NCBI GenBank assembly: GCA_035532215.1 | Contig: DATKRK010000212.1 | Span: forward strand, 1 to 21,679 | Direction of reading: 5' to 3' | DNA length: 21,679 bases | Source: JAICIG01 sp035532215 | Lineage (GTDB): Bacteria > Planctomycetota > Planctomycetia > Pirellulales > JAICIG01 | Part shown: positions 1-6,898 of the stretch, one piece after another | How positions within the stretch are numbered: position 1 is the first letter of the stretch | How the letters are laid out: each line of letters opens with the position of its first letter | The notes under the pieces: generated by a model | What the model saw: the letters and a program-made list of their open reading frames with translations, nothing else | Database searches by the model: none | Told to the model about the DNA's origin: nothing | Made by a program: the position numbers and the translations under genes

Positions 1-56
1 GCCACCGGCGGCCGCGAGGCGCCAATCGGGAAAAACGGGTGTGCGATGAACGAATT

Positions 57-76
57 CCCAGGCATAAATGCCTGGG
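57..76. repeat. 20-bp perfect palindrome
   Basis: The arms CCCAGGCAT (57-65) and ATGCCTGGG (68-76) are exact reverse complements around an AA centre. A short palindrome of this kind is likely a dispersed intergenic repeat. A second copy is not present in this window, so the repeat status is inferred. Confidence 0.5.
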
Positions 77-137
77 CTATTAAAAAGTGGTGGCCAAGGC
101 CTGTCGGGTAAATCCAGCAGCAAAGAAATATCTGTAG

Positions 138-176
138 CACGACGAGGCGCAAGTCCCGTCGTGGCGGACCGTTTTT
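138..176 (+). terminator. Candidate rho-independent terminator
   Basis: CACGACG (138-144) pairs with CGTCGTG (157-163) across a 12-nt loop, and a run of five T's follows at about 172-176. The eight-base gap between stem and T-run is longer than usual. It could end a transcript entering from the left, or it may simply be part of a hairpin repeat. Confidence 0.3.
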
Positions 177-277
177 CGATTCGTGTAGAGCGACGAGGGC
201 GAAGCCGCGGTTAGCAGGGGCATCGCTTCGCTCAGCCGCCAGGCGCCCGGCTAGTCGAAAGGGCTATGCAGGGAAAC

Positions 278-416
278 GGGCGTAAGTAGACGTTCGCAGC
301 GAAGCCTGTAGGGCACGCCCTCTGCGGCGTGCCGAGAACCCGTGAGTCGCGCTATCGCGGAACGCCGCGGAGGGCGCTGCCTACAGAATCAACCGCACGA
401 ACCCCTACTTACGCCC
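278..416 (-). repeat. 139-bp element with 12-bp terminal inverted repeats (copy 1)
   Basis: The element is bounded by GGGCGTAAGTAG (278-289) and its exact reverse complement CTACTTACGCCC (405-416). Its reverse complement closely matches 2146-2290: the outer ~70 and ~50 bp are nearly identical and only a central 25-30 bp diverges. It contains two internal hairpins (GGCACGCC/GGCGTGCC type and an ACGCC/GGCG type). It has no coding capacity, so it is MITE-like or REP-like rather than an insertion sequence. It begins eight bases beyond the stop codon of the neighbouring minus-strand gene. Confidence 0.8.
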
Positions 417-424
417 AAGGGAAA

Positions 425-1291
425 CTAGTCGCCGGCTGCGCTGCCGCCCAAGCTTCTGGCGCCGGCCCCGGCTCGGCCCGCCGTGCCGCCGACAGTCGAT
501 TCGAGTTTCGAAGGTGCGCCAATGCTCGGCGGTTCGGGCCCAATCAGCCGCGATTCGGCGCCGCCGGTAATCAGACTGCTCAACCGTTCGCCCGTCTGAC
601 CGCCGACCGAACCGAATGCGCCGAAGCCGTAACCATAGGCGCCGCCCGAGCCGGTGCGGCTGCCGTAGCCGTAGGGGTTGGCGAAGCCATAGCCGCCATA
701 GCCGTAACCGCTGCCATAGCCGTACTCGATGCCAAACGGCGAACCGGCGCTGAACCAGGAGCCGCCGCTACGGATTGCCCCGCTCATCGCGGAGCGGCGG
801 CGCCACTGCGTCTGTCGGCCGGGAATTCCGCCAAATTCGAAGACTTCGCCCGCGGCTGGTTCGGCGGTGATTTCGGCCGTGCCCATTTCCACGCCGCCCT
901 CTTCGGCGGCTTGCAGCGCCGCCCGGCCGGTCTTGAAATTGCGGTAGGCGTCGAACCAGGCGCGAAAATTCGCCGGCTCGGCGACGCCCCGCCCCTCGAG
1001 CGGCGTCTGGGCCAACGCCCCCGGCCCGTGCGAAGGGGTGCTGGGCGCGACCCACGTGCTTCCATTCCAAACCACCCAGCGGTTTTCGTCGGTCCAGTAC
1101 CACCAACGCCCTTGCTGTCGACGATAGCGCCAATTGCCTTCTTCGTTTTCACCGGCCGGAATCGGTTCGGCGTCGGGCGCTTGGGCCTGGCTGACGCGGA
1201 CGAATCGCAGGCTTTCGCCGGCGGAAGCTGTCGAAAACAGGCCCGACGCGAGCGAAGCGCCCAGCAGCAGGAGACACAGGTTTCGGCTCAT
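425..1291 (-). CDS. Secreted Gly/Tyr-rich protein with tryptophan motif, function unknown
   Basis: This 288-aa protein starts with a signal peptide (roughly residues 1-24, hydrophobic LCLLLLGASLASGLF, cleavage near TASA). Residues 54-82 carry a W/R/Y-rich motif (WRYRRQQGRWWYW, then RWVVWNGSTW) that I recognise from many secreted planctomycete proteins of unknown role. Residues 188-230 are a low-complexity Gly-Tyr tract, and the tail is Gly/Ala/Ser-rich. I chose ATG 1291 because AGGAG lies just upstream; a TTG six codons earlier would precede the signal peptide unnaturally. The product is probably exported and may be a structural or envelope component. It is divergent from the DUF6817-like gene. 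No enzymatic motif is visible. Confidence 0.75.
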   Translation of the reverse strand: MSRNLCLLLLGASLASGLFSTASAGESLRFVRVSQAQAPDAEPIPAGENEEGNWRYRRQQGRWWYWTDENRWVVWNGSTWVAPSTPSHGPGALAQTPLEGRGVAEPANFRAWFDAYRNFKTGRAALQAAEEGGVEMGTAEITAEPAAGEVFEFGGIPGRQTQWRRRSAMSGAIRSGGSWFSAGSPFGIEYGYGSGYGYGGYGFANPYGYGSRTGSGGAYGYGFGAFGSVGGQTGERLSSLITGGAESRLIGPEPPSIGAPSKLESTVGGTAGRAGAGARSLGGSAAGD

Positions 1292-1396
1292 CTTGGGCTC
1301 TCCTAGCAATTTCCGCGTCTCGTTCTTTTACTGACGCGGTGCGTCAAAAGCGCCCGGCGTCTCTAGGGATAACATCGGATTTCGCCTTGAGAGGTT

Positions 1397-1426
1397 ATTA
1401 TACTACTTTGGCGCAGGCGGCGCAAA
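1397..1426 (-). promoter_or_regulatory. Candidate sigma-70 promoter for the Gly/Tyr-rich protein gene
   Basis: On the minus strand there is a perfect -10 TATAAT (1402 down to 1397), with TTGCGC as a poor -35 at 18-bp spacing (1426-1421). The leader to the ATG at 1291 would be about 100 nt and would include the inverted repeat at 1332-1346. The -35 matches only half of the consensus. Confidence 0.35.
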
Positions 1427-1503
1427 AGCGGCGCCGTCGAGTTCCATTCGCAGCGGAGACGAAAGCTTTTCCGCATCCGTGGCGCCCTAGTGTTCCGCCC
1501 AGG

Positions 1504-1532
1504 CTGCAAAGCCTGCCTTTGTCGCCTATAAT
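1504..1532 (+). promoter_or_regulatory. Candidate sigma-70 promoter for the DUF6817-like gene
   Basis: A perfect TATAAT lies at 1527-1532, 63 bp before the ATG at 1596. The -35 position (CTGCAA, 17-bp spacing) matches poorly and lies within the hairpin CAGGCT-GCAA-AGCCTG (1500-1515), which could affect RNA polymerase or a regulator binding there. Confidence 0.35.
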
Positions 1533-1595
1533 TGCGGCTTGCCTCGAATCAAACGCCGTAGAGGGGCCCGCCAACGCCGCCCTGGAGGACTAACG

Positions 1596-2171
1596 ATGAC
1601 GACCTTCAAGCAACTCACCGATTTTCTAGTGGAACTCGGCACGGACAAGGTGCCGCACACCAACGAGGTCTTTTTGGCGCATCTGATCGGCGTACACCAG
1701 GATTTGAAAGCCTGGGGCTGCGACGAAGAGCTTTGCCGCGCCGGCATGTTTCACTCGATCTACGGCACGGAACGCTTCCGGCGGTTTTGTTTGCCGCTCG
1801 AACGACGGGGAGAAATCCGCGAACTGATCGGCGCTCGCGCCGAGCGCCTGGCCTATCTCAATTCGGCGATGGACCGCAGCACCTTCGACCGGGCCGTGAT
1901 GAACGGAGACGCGGACGGCGCCTTGTGCATCACCGATCGGATCACTGGGGAAGAGATCGAACTGAGCCGAGACGAGTTCGACGACCTCTGCCGGGTTCAC
2001 CTTTGCGATTGGCTGGAACAAGTGCCGCGGTCGCAGGAATGGAACTACCGCCGCGAGGCATACCGGCGCATGGCCGATCGTCTGGGCGGGGCGGCTCTGG
2101 AGTCGTATCAACGAGTCTTTTCGCAGGAACCGGCGGTCGGCTCGCGCGTAAGTAGGGATTCGTGCGGTTGA
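1596..2171 (+). CDS. DUF6817-like protein, possibly HD-like
   Basis: The 191-aa protein resembles the DUF6817 family. Residues 21-61 carry HTNEVFLAHLIGVHQDL and FHSIYGTERF, a histidine spacing reminiscent of metal-dependent HD-type folds; the family assignment comes from memory of this motif. No signal peptide or membrane helix is seen, so it is probably cytoplasmic. ATG 1596 is chosen because TGGAGGAC lies eight bases upstream; an earlier in-frame start at 1539 would add an Arg-rich, unconserved-looking lead. The last eight codons and the stop lie inside the terminal-inverted-repeat element beginning at 2146, so the native carboxy terminus has probably been replaced. The biochemical activity is unknown. 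Confidence 0.7.
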   Translation: MTTFKQLTDFLVELGTDKVPHTNEVFLAHLIGVHQDLKAWGCDEELCRAGMFHSIYGTERFRRFCLPLERRGEIRELIGARAERLAYLNSAMDRSTFDRAVMNGDADGALCITDRITGEEIELSRDEFDDLCRVHLCDWLEQVPRSQEWNYRREAYRRMADRLGGAALESYQRVFSQEPAVGSRVSRDSCG

Positions 2172-2290
2172 TTCTATAGGGAACGCCCTCCGCGGCGTTC
2201 CGCGATAGCGCGAACCGGCGCGATTCCCGCGTGTACGGCACGCCACAGACGGCGTGCCCTACAGGCTTTGCTGCGAACGTCTACTTACGC
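2146..2290 (+). repeat. 145-bp element with terminal inverted repeats (copy 2)
   Basis: The ends GCGTAAGTAG (2146-2155) and CTACTTACGC (2281-2290) are exact reverse complements. Two internal hairpins are visible, GAACGCC/GGCGTTC and GGCACGCC/GGCGTGCC. It is the inverted counterpart of 278-416. It supplies the last codons and stop of the DUF6817-like gene and fills most of the spacer to the convergent cytidylate-kinase-like gene. It may therefore also act as a bidirectional transcript end. It has no coding capacity of its own. Confidence 0.8.
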
Positions 2291-2319
2291 CCGGTCGGCT
2301 CGGCCTAGTTCGGCGTCTG

Positions 2320-3024
2320 TTAGCGCTCGCGCAGCGCGTCGATGATCAAACCGGCCGCCTGCTCCAGCGAAAACCGCGACGTATTGATGACCAGGTCGTA
2401 ATCGTGCGGATCCCCCACGTTGTGGTGAAAGTAGTCTTTCACGAAGCCGTCGCGGTGGGCGTCGTTCTGGCGGACGTGGGCGATCGCCTCCTCTTTCGAA
2501 ACGCCCAAACGCTCGCGGGTTCGCTCGGCGCGATCGTCGAACTTGGCCACCAGGCGGACCCGCAACGACTGGTTCGGCGGCACGATCAACGACGAACCCC
2601 GGCCCACGATCACGCACTGTCCGTGCGCGGCTAGCGCCAGAATCGTTTCGGCCAGATAGCGCGCATAGGCCGCTCCGCTCATGACCATCACGCCGGACAG
2701 CGACTCCAGAATCTCGACCAGCCAGTGCGAGCGCTTCTCGTCAAGGCTTTCCAGCAGTTCGCTGCGCAAGCCGGCCTGATCGGCGATTCGCTCCAGCAGT
2801 TCGCGGTCGTAAACGGGCCAATCGAGCAGGCGGCCCACTTCTCGGGCGATCGTCGAGCCGCCGGCGCCGCTTTCGCGGCTGATCGTGATCGTGCAGGCGG
2901 TCGCCGCGGCTTTGCGCTGGGCCGGCGCCACTTCCAGCGTCTCGCCAGGCCGGGGACGGCGCCAATGCTCGCGAGCCCGTAAGACAGCTTCGCCCATCAG
3001 CTCGGAAGACGTTTTGATGCTCAT
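2320..3024 (-). CDS. Cytidylate-kinase-like family protein
   Basis: The 234-aa protein matches the cytidylate kinase-like family (Cytidylate_kin2). The nucleotide-binding loop is ISRESGAGGSTIA (residues 49-61), a family-typical variant that lacks the classical GKS/T of Walker A. It is followed by DWPVYDRELLERIA, CVIVGRGSS (137-145), an Arg-rich lid segment (RAERTRERLGVSKEEA) and a closing YDLVINTSRFSLEQA strand-helix. By family it should bind nucleotides and may phosphorylate CMP/dCMP or another small substrate, but true Cmk activity is unproven. ATG 3024 has AGGGAG eight bases upstream; an in-frame ATG at 3075 has a weaker site. It is a single gene, convergent with the DUF6817-like gene. Confidence 0.8.
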   Translation of the reverse strand: MSIKTSSELMGEAVLRAREHWRRPRPGETLEVAPAQRKAAATACTITISRESGAGGSTIAREVGRLLDWPVYDRELLERIADQAGLRSELLESLDEKRSHWLVEILESLSGVMVMSGAAYARYLAETILALAAHGQCVIVGRGSSLIVPPNQSLRVRLVAKFDDRAERTRERLGVSKEEAIAHVRQNDAHRDGFVKDYFHHNVGDPHDYDLVINTSRFSLEQAAGLIIDALRER

Positions 3025-3450
3025 GATTAAAGCTCCCTGGTTGCAAATATCTGCCGCCTCGTTGTTCGAATTCATCAGCCCGCCATGTAGATAAAGCATG
3101 ATCGGCGCCGGTTGGACAAAATCCGCGCACCATGCGAACCAAGGCACGGCGCAGGCCGATTTCGCGGGAAATGCAGCTATCTCTGTTAACCGCAAGGGGC
3201 GAAATGTCTCGCAACGGTAATTCACATGTGCGGCAACGCACCGCTTTGCGCGCTTTGGACGAGCGTTGACGTACTCGCTAAGTTGGTTTCGTTTTCTTGC
3301 AACTATCGAAACGTATCTCACGCGGAAGCGCGGAGAGGAGCAGGCAGAGCAAATTCTCTCCGCGGCTCCGCGCCTCCGCGTGAGCCTTACATGCCGTTGT
3401 CGTTGTCATTCGCAAAGACAGCGGTCCTTGCCAAAAGGATATGTCTTGGT
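3025..3450. other. Gene-free spacer between atpG and the kinase-like gene
   Basis: These 426 bases contain no convincing gene; the reading frames here are short and lack family resemblance. The main structure is the large inverted repeat at 3317-3384. A small hairpin TCCTT/AAGGA also lies at about 3423-3437, close to the atpG stop. The minus-strand promoter of the kinase-like gene should lie here, but I see no good consensus match. Confidence 0.5.
3317..3384. repeat. 68-bp inverted repeat downstream of the ATPase operon
   Basis: Left arm 3317-3335 and right arm 3366-3384 (19 nt each) pair with one mismatch. The arms are CGCGGA/TCCGCG-rich and flank a ~30-nt centre. It lies 67 bp past the atpG stop, so it could help end the operon transcript, but there is no T-run on either strand. 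It resembles dispersed CGCGGAG-type repeats seen in environmental bacterial genomes; that resemblance is from memory. Confidence 0.55.
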
Positions 3451-4350
3451 TCAGGCGTGCGGGCCCGGCGTCTTGTCGGCAGCGGCGCCGTTTCCCGCGG
3501 TAAACCGCGCGTTGACAAGCTCCAGCACCTGCCGCGTGATCTCGTCTTGTCGCTCTCGCTGCTCGAGGGCCGCCAGCGATTGGGCCATCCGCTCGGTATT
3601 TCGCGTCGCTCCGTCCATCGCGATCAGCCGGCTGGCTTGCTCGCTGGCGAACGATTCGGCGGCGATGCGGTACAGGCTGATCAAGGCGAATTCGCCCATC
3701 AGCCCGGTCGCCAGGCTGGCCGGCGAAAGATAGCGATGAAACGGCCGCGGATCGAGCGGTTTCGCGAGGTCTCGCACGGCGGACAGGTCGGGCGGCAGCA
3801 GTTGCTCTTCGGTCGGCGTCTGCTCGCTCACCGATTGGTAGCGGCTGTAGATCGCCCGTAGCGTCCCCAACTCGCCTGAAGCGAATCGCTGGCTTGCCAG
3901 CCGCGCCAACCGCTTGACCAGGTCGCGAACGCCCGGCAGAGTGGTCGCCGCTGGTTCGATCCGATCGGGTGCAATGCCCATGGCGGCCAAGGTCCGCCGG
4001 CCCCGCTGGCCGACGAGCACCAGATAAGGCCGTTCGACCTCGCACAACTCCGCCCAGCGCCGCTCGACGAGCGACAGCACGTTCTGGTTGAACGAGCCGC
4101 AAAGCGGCTGTTCGCTCGTCAGCACGACCAAAGTGCAACGTTCGCCGTGAGGAAACGACAGGTCGATCCCGTGCGCATCGCGTAGCAGAGCCGCCAGGCT
4201 GCGACTCACGATTTCCTCGTACTCTCGTGAAGCCGCCAAGGCGCGCTGGGCGCCCTGAATTCTGCCGGCGGCGATGGCCCGCATGGCGCTGACGATGTCG
4301 TGAATCGTATCGACGGCCTGGCGGCGTCGCCGCGTGACCTCGAGCGTCAT
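3451..4350 (-). CDS. atpG: N-type ATPase gamma subunit
   Basis: The 299-aa gamma subunit is the central stalk that couples rotation of the c-ring to the catalytic head. The amino-terminal helix carries the family pattern (TIHDIVSAMRAIAAGRIQGAQ, residues 15-35, in place of the usual KITKAMEMVAASK). The Rossmann-like middle includes LVVLTSEQPLCGSFNQNV (73-90). The carboxy-terminal helix ends in RERQDEITRQVLELVNA, like the usual RQAQITQEI. Length is close to the usual ~287 aa. It is the last gene of the operon and overlaps atpA by four bases (ATGA), which implies translational coupling. A short tail after the helix is Ala/Gly-rich and unconserved. Confidence 0.93.
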   Translation of the reverse strand: MTLEVTRRRRQAVDTIHDIVSAMRAIAAGRIQGAQRALAASREYEEIVSRSLAALLRDAHGIDLSFPHGERCTLVVLTSEQPLCGSFNQNVLSLVERRWAELCEVERPYLVLVGQRGRRTLAAMGIAPDRIEPAATTLPGVRDLVKRLARLASQRFASGELGTLRAIYSRYQSVSEQTPTEEQLLPPDLSAVRDLAKPLDPRPFHRYLSPASLATGLMGEFALISLYRIAAESFASEQASRLIAMDGATRNTERMAQSLAALEQRERQDEITRQVLELVNARFTAGNGAAADKTPGPHA

Positions 4351-5867
4351 ACGGCCTCCTCGACTGTGAAGCCGGTCAGGCAGGCGGCGATCGCTTCTCG
4401 CAGGCTTTTCTCGTCCTCGCTGCTCAATTCATCGTTGCGCTCGATGCGATCCAAGACCGGTGCGTCGGCCTCGCCAAGTCGTTTGTTGAGTTTTTCCAAA
4501 AACGGCGCGACCTGCTCGACGGGCAGCCGATCGAGCGCCCCCTCGCGGGCGGCGAACAGCGCCGCCGCCTCCAGTGCCGCGCGCCACGGCTTCAACCGCG
4601 GCTGCTTCAGGCATTCGCGCAGACGCCGTCCGCGCCGCAGCCGGCGGCGAGTCTCAGGTTCGAGTTCGGCGCCGAACCGCGTGAACGTCTCCAACTCGTG
4701 CAATTGCGCGTAGATCAATCGCAACTCGCCGGCCAACTTGCGCAACACGGCTGGCTGCGCTTTGCCGCCCACGCGCGACACGCTCAAGCCGACGTCGATC
4801 GCCGGGCGCTGCCCTTCGTTGAACAGCCGCATGTCGAGATAGAGTTGGCCGTCGGTGATCGAGATCAGGTTCGTCGGAATGTAGCCGGAGATGTGCCCGG
4901 CCTGGGTCGAGGCGATCGGCAGCGCCGTCAGACTGCCGCCGCCGAGCCGGTCGTGGAGGTGCGTGGCCCGCTCGAGCAGCCGGGCGTGCAGGTAGAAGAC
5001 GTCGGGCGGATAGGCTTCGCGGCCGGGCGGGCGCCCGAGCAGCAGCGACACGCTGCGATAAGCGTCGGCGTGTTTCGTCAGGTCGTCGTAGACGACGAGC
5101 ACGTCGCGACCCTGGCGCATGAAGTATTCGCCGATCGTGCAGGCGGTATAAGGCGCCAGGTATTGGTGCCCTGGGGGCGACTCGGCGTCGGCCACGACGA
5201 CGACGGTCCGCATCAGCGCCTGCTGCTCTCGGAGTTCGTTGACGACTCCCGCGACGGCGGTCTTCCGCTGGCCGATGGCCGCATAGACGCAGAGCACGTC
5301 GCCGCCGCGCTGCGCCAGGATGGCGTCGATGGCCAGCGCCGTCTTGCCCGTGCCGCGGTCGCCCAGAATCAGTTCGCGTTGCCCCCGCCCCAGCGGCAGC
5401 AGGGCGTCGATGACTTTGACGCCGGTGTGCAAAGGCTGCGAGACGGGCAAGCGATCGGCCACGCCCGGCGCTTCGCGATCCACTGGCCAATAGACGTTGG
5501 ACGCCGGCGGCGGGCCGCCATCGAGCGGCCGGCCCAGCGAGTCGACCACGCGTCCCAGCAGCGGTTCGCCCACCATCACGCTGGCCACGCGGCCCGTCGG
5601 GCGCAGCTCGTCGCCTGCCGAAACGTGCTGCGACGAGTCGAGAAACAACGCGCCGATTTCGCGCGGTTGCAAGTCGAAGGCCAGCGCCGTCAGGCCGTCG
5701 CCGTGAGCCAACAGTTCGCCGTAGCGAGTCGAGGGAGCGCCGCGCACGTAGGCCACGCCGTCGCCCACGCGCGTGATCCAGCCGATCTCTTTCTGGCGGA
5801 CCTTCCACTCGGCTTGAGCCAGCCGTGCGCGGACGCTCGTCAGCAATTCTGCGGCCATTTCAGGCAT
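4347..5867 (-). CDS. atpA: N-type ATPase alpha subunit
   Basis: The 506-aa non-catalytic nucleotide-binding subunit of the head. Walker A is GDRGTGKT (169-176), the region QRKTAVAGVVNEL (200-212) follows, and the arginine finger is Arg365 in SVSRVGGKAQ. The amino-terminal helix (MAAELLTSVRARLAQ), which in other F-ATPases binds delta, is retained; this fits the delta-like domain on AtpF. It overlaps atpF by eight bases and atpG by four. ATG 5867 is used; an in-frame ATG at 5858 (MAAELL) is an equally possible start and falls just outside the atpF coding region. The sequence is divergent from housekeeping alpha subunits but every nucleotide motif is present. Confidence 0.94.
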   Translation of the reverse strand: MPEMAAELLTSVRARLAQAEWKVRQKEIGWITRVGDGVAYVRGAPSTRYGELLAHGDGLTALAFDLQPREIGALFLDSSQHVSAGDELRPTGRVASVMVGEPLLGRVVDSLGRPLDGGPPPASNVYWPVDREAPGVADRLPVSQPLHTGVKVIDALLPLGRGQRELILGDRGTGKTALAIDAILAQRGGDVLCVYAAIGQRKTAVAGVVNELREQQALMRTVVVVADAESPPGHQYLAPYTACTIGEYFMRQGRDVLVVYDDLTKHADAYRSVSLLLGRPPGREAYPPDVFYLHARLLERATHLHDRLGGGSLTALPIASTQAGHISGYIPTNLISITDGQLYLDMRLFNEGQRPAIDVGLSVSRVGGKAQPAVLRKLAGELRLIYAQLHELETFTRFGAELEPETRRRLRRGRRLRECLKQPRLKPWRAALEAAALFAAREGALDRLPVEQVAPFLEKLNKRLGEADAPVLDRIERNDELSSEDEKSLREAIAACLTGFTVEEAV

Positions 5868-6621
5868 GGGCGACCTCTTGTGCGTTCGCCTGGGCGTGGC
5901 GAAACTCTTCGAGCGAGCCGTTGAGCGACGCGTCCCAAACGTGTCCTCCCAGCCGCAGGCAAACGCCGCTGATGAGCGCGGGGTTGGTTTTGACTTCGAT
6001 CGCCGCTTGACGGCCGACGAGGCCCGCCACCGCGGCGGAGATCGAATCGAGGCTTTCGCGGTCGAGTTCTTCGGCGGTCTCGATGATGATCGGATCGCCC
6101 GGCTGCCAGCCGATTAACAGTTGCCGCCGGTCGTCGGCCGAAACGGTCGCCAACGACCCGATCAGCCGGGCGACGAGCTGCCCGTGCAGCGTACGGTCGG
6201 CCGACTGCTTCAAGAAGCGTTGCGTCAGATCGACGGCCAGATGCACGATTTCCTGGCGCACCGCGGCCAGCGCCTCTTCGCGCTCGTCGGCCAGTTGCCG
6301 GCTCGCTTCGTCGGCTTGCTGCTGGGCGATTCGCCTGGCGTCGTCGAGCAGGCGTTGTCCTTCGGCTTCGGCCTGGCGGTGGGCTTCGCGCACCCATTGT
6401 TCCCGCTGGCGTTCCGCTTCGGCCAATTGCGCCTCGAACCGGGCCCGCAGCGCCTCGGCCTCTTTTTGGGCGCGTTCGGCGTCGGTTTGGGCCTTGAGCG
6501 TCGCCTCGCGGCGGCGGTCGATCGCCTCGTGCAGCGGCCGATACAACAGCCGGTGCAGGACGTACGCCACCACCACGAAATTGACGATCTGGAAGATAAA
6601 CGTCCAGAAATGGATGTTCAT
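5860..6621 (-). CDS. atpF: N-type ATPase b subunit with delta-like C-terminus
   Basis: At 253 aa this is about 90 residues longer than a typical bacterial b subunit. Residues 5-27 form the membrane anchor (FWTFIFQIVNFVVVAYVL), and residues 33-140 are a long charged coiled coil, the peripheral stalk. The last ~85 residues look like the carboxy-terminal half of delta/OSCP: a strand IIIETAEEL, a helix, then AAIEVKTNPALISGVCLRLG and HVWDASLNGSLEEF (about 207-240). No separate atpH exists in the operon, so AtpF probably does both jobs. That N-ATPases lack a stand-alone delta gene is established; the fusion reading is mine. It overlaps atpE by four bases and atpA by eight. Confidence 0.9.
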   Translation of the reverse strand: MNIHFWTFIFQIVNFVVVAYVLHRLLYRPLHEAIDRRREATLKAQTDAERAQKEAEALRARFEAQLAEAERQREQWVREAHRQAEAEGQRLLDDARRIAQQQADEASRQLADEREEALAAVRQEIVHLAVDLTQRFLKQSADRTLHGQLVARLIGSLATVSADDRRQLLIGWQPGDPIIIETAEELDRESLDSISAAVAGLVGRQAAIEVKTNPALISGVCLRLGGHVWDASLNGSLEEFRHAQANAQEVAHA

Positions 6622-6884
6622 GGCGCGAAGTACTTGGCGAAGGGGTTGGCGAACAGGAGGATCAGCGCGATCACGAGGCAGTAAATCGCCAGCGACTCGA
6701 TCATCGCCAAGCCGACGAACAACGCCCGGCTGATGCGGTCGGAAGCGTCGGGTTGGCGGGCGATGGCATCGAGGGCCGAGACGATGGCGCGGGTTTGCCC
6801 GATGGCCGGCGCAATCGATCCGAGCGTGGTGGTCAAGGCGGCCAGCAGCATCGCCCCCACCGCGAAAGTCGTATTCGAGTCCAT
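6618..6884 (-). CDS. atpE: N-type ATPase c subunit (rotor ring)
   Basis: The 88-aa two-helix proteolipid forms the ion-carrying ring. The polar loop ARQP is at 42-45. Helix 2 carries the ion-binding carboxylate Glu63 followed by Ser64 and Tyr68, and helix 1 carries Gln30. These correspond to Gln32, Glu65, Ser66 and Tyr70 of the Na+-binding Ilyobacter tartaricus ring. The Thr67 position is Leu65 here, and Val63 is Met61. Na+ binding is therefore plausible but not assured, since at least one characterised N-type ring has been argued to move protons. Helix 1 is Ala-rich with few of the packing glycines. It has its own strong ribosome binding site and is the only gene in the operon preceded by a gap, fitting its high copy number per complex. 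Confidence 0.95.
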   Translation of the reverse strand: MDSNTTFAVGAMLLAALTTTLGSIAPAIGQTRAIVSALDAIARQPDASDRISRALFVGLAMIESLAIYCLVIALILLFANPFAKYFAP

Positions 6885-6889
6885 AACGG

Positions 6890-6895
6890 CTCCTT
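6890..6895 (-). promoter_or_regulatory. Strong ribosome binding site of atpE
   Basis: AAGGAG lies five bases before the atpE ATG, inside the only intergenic gap of the operon (14 bp between the atpB stop and the atpE start). The other atp starts overlap the preceding gene. A dedicated strong site fits the need for many c subunits per complex. Confidence 0.65.
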
Positions 6896-6898
6896 CGG

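Larger units (their letters stand above)
1..277. other. Gene-free repeat-rich stretch
   Basis: I find no credible coding region before the first terminal-inverted-repeat element. The stretch holds a perfect 20-bp palindrome (57-76), a hairpin followed by five T's (138-176), and a second segment at about 193-243 that begins like the first hairpin (TGTAG, then GACGAGG) and carries GCGAAG/CTTCGC arms. It looks like a mosaic of dispersed structured repeats. Any gene to the left lies outside the window. Confidence 0.6.
1292..1595. other. Divergent intergenic region
   Basis: This 304-bp spacer separates two divergent genes. It holds a candidate promoter for each side (given separately). It also holds an inverted repeat TGACGC-GGT-GCGTCA (1332-1346), 41 bp upstream of the minus-strand start and possibly an operator or leader hairpin, and a hairpin CAGGCT-GCAA-AGCCTG (1500-1515). 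No gene is supported here. Confidence 0.5.

Noticed and set aside
329..1306. 325-aa plus-strand frame opposite the Gly/Tyr-rich gene
   Set aside because: Composition is Ala/Arg-rich with no family resemblance. The opposite strand has a signal peptide and a ribosome binding site.
1339..1593. 84-aa plus-strand frame in the divergent spacer
   Set aside because: No ribosome binding site or family resemblance is seen, and it covers both candidate promoters.
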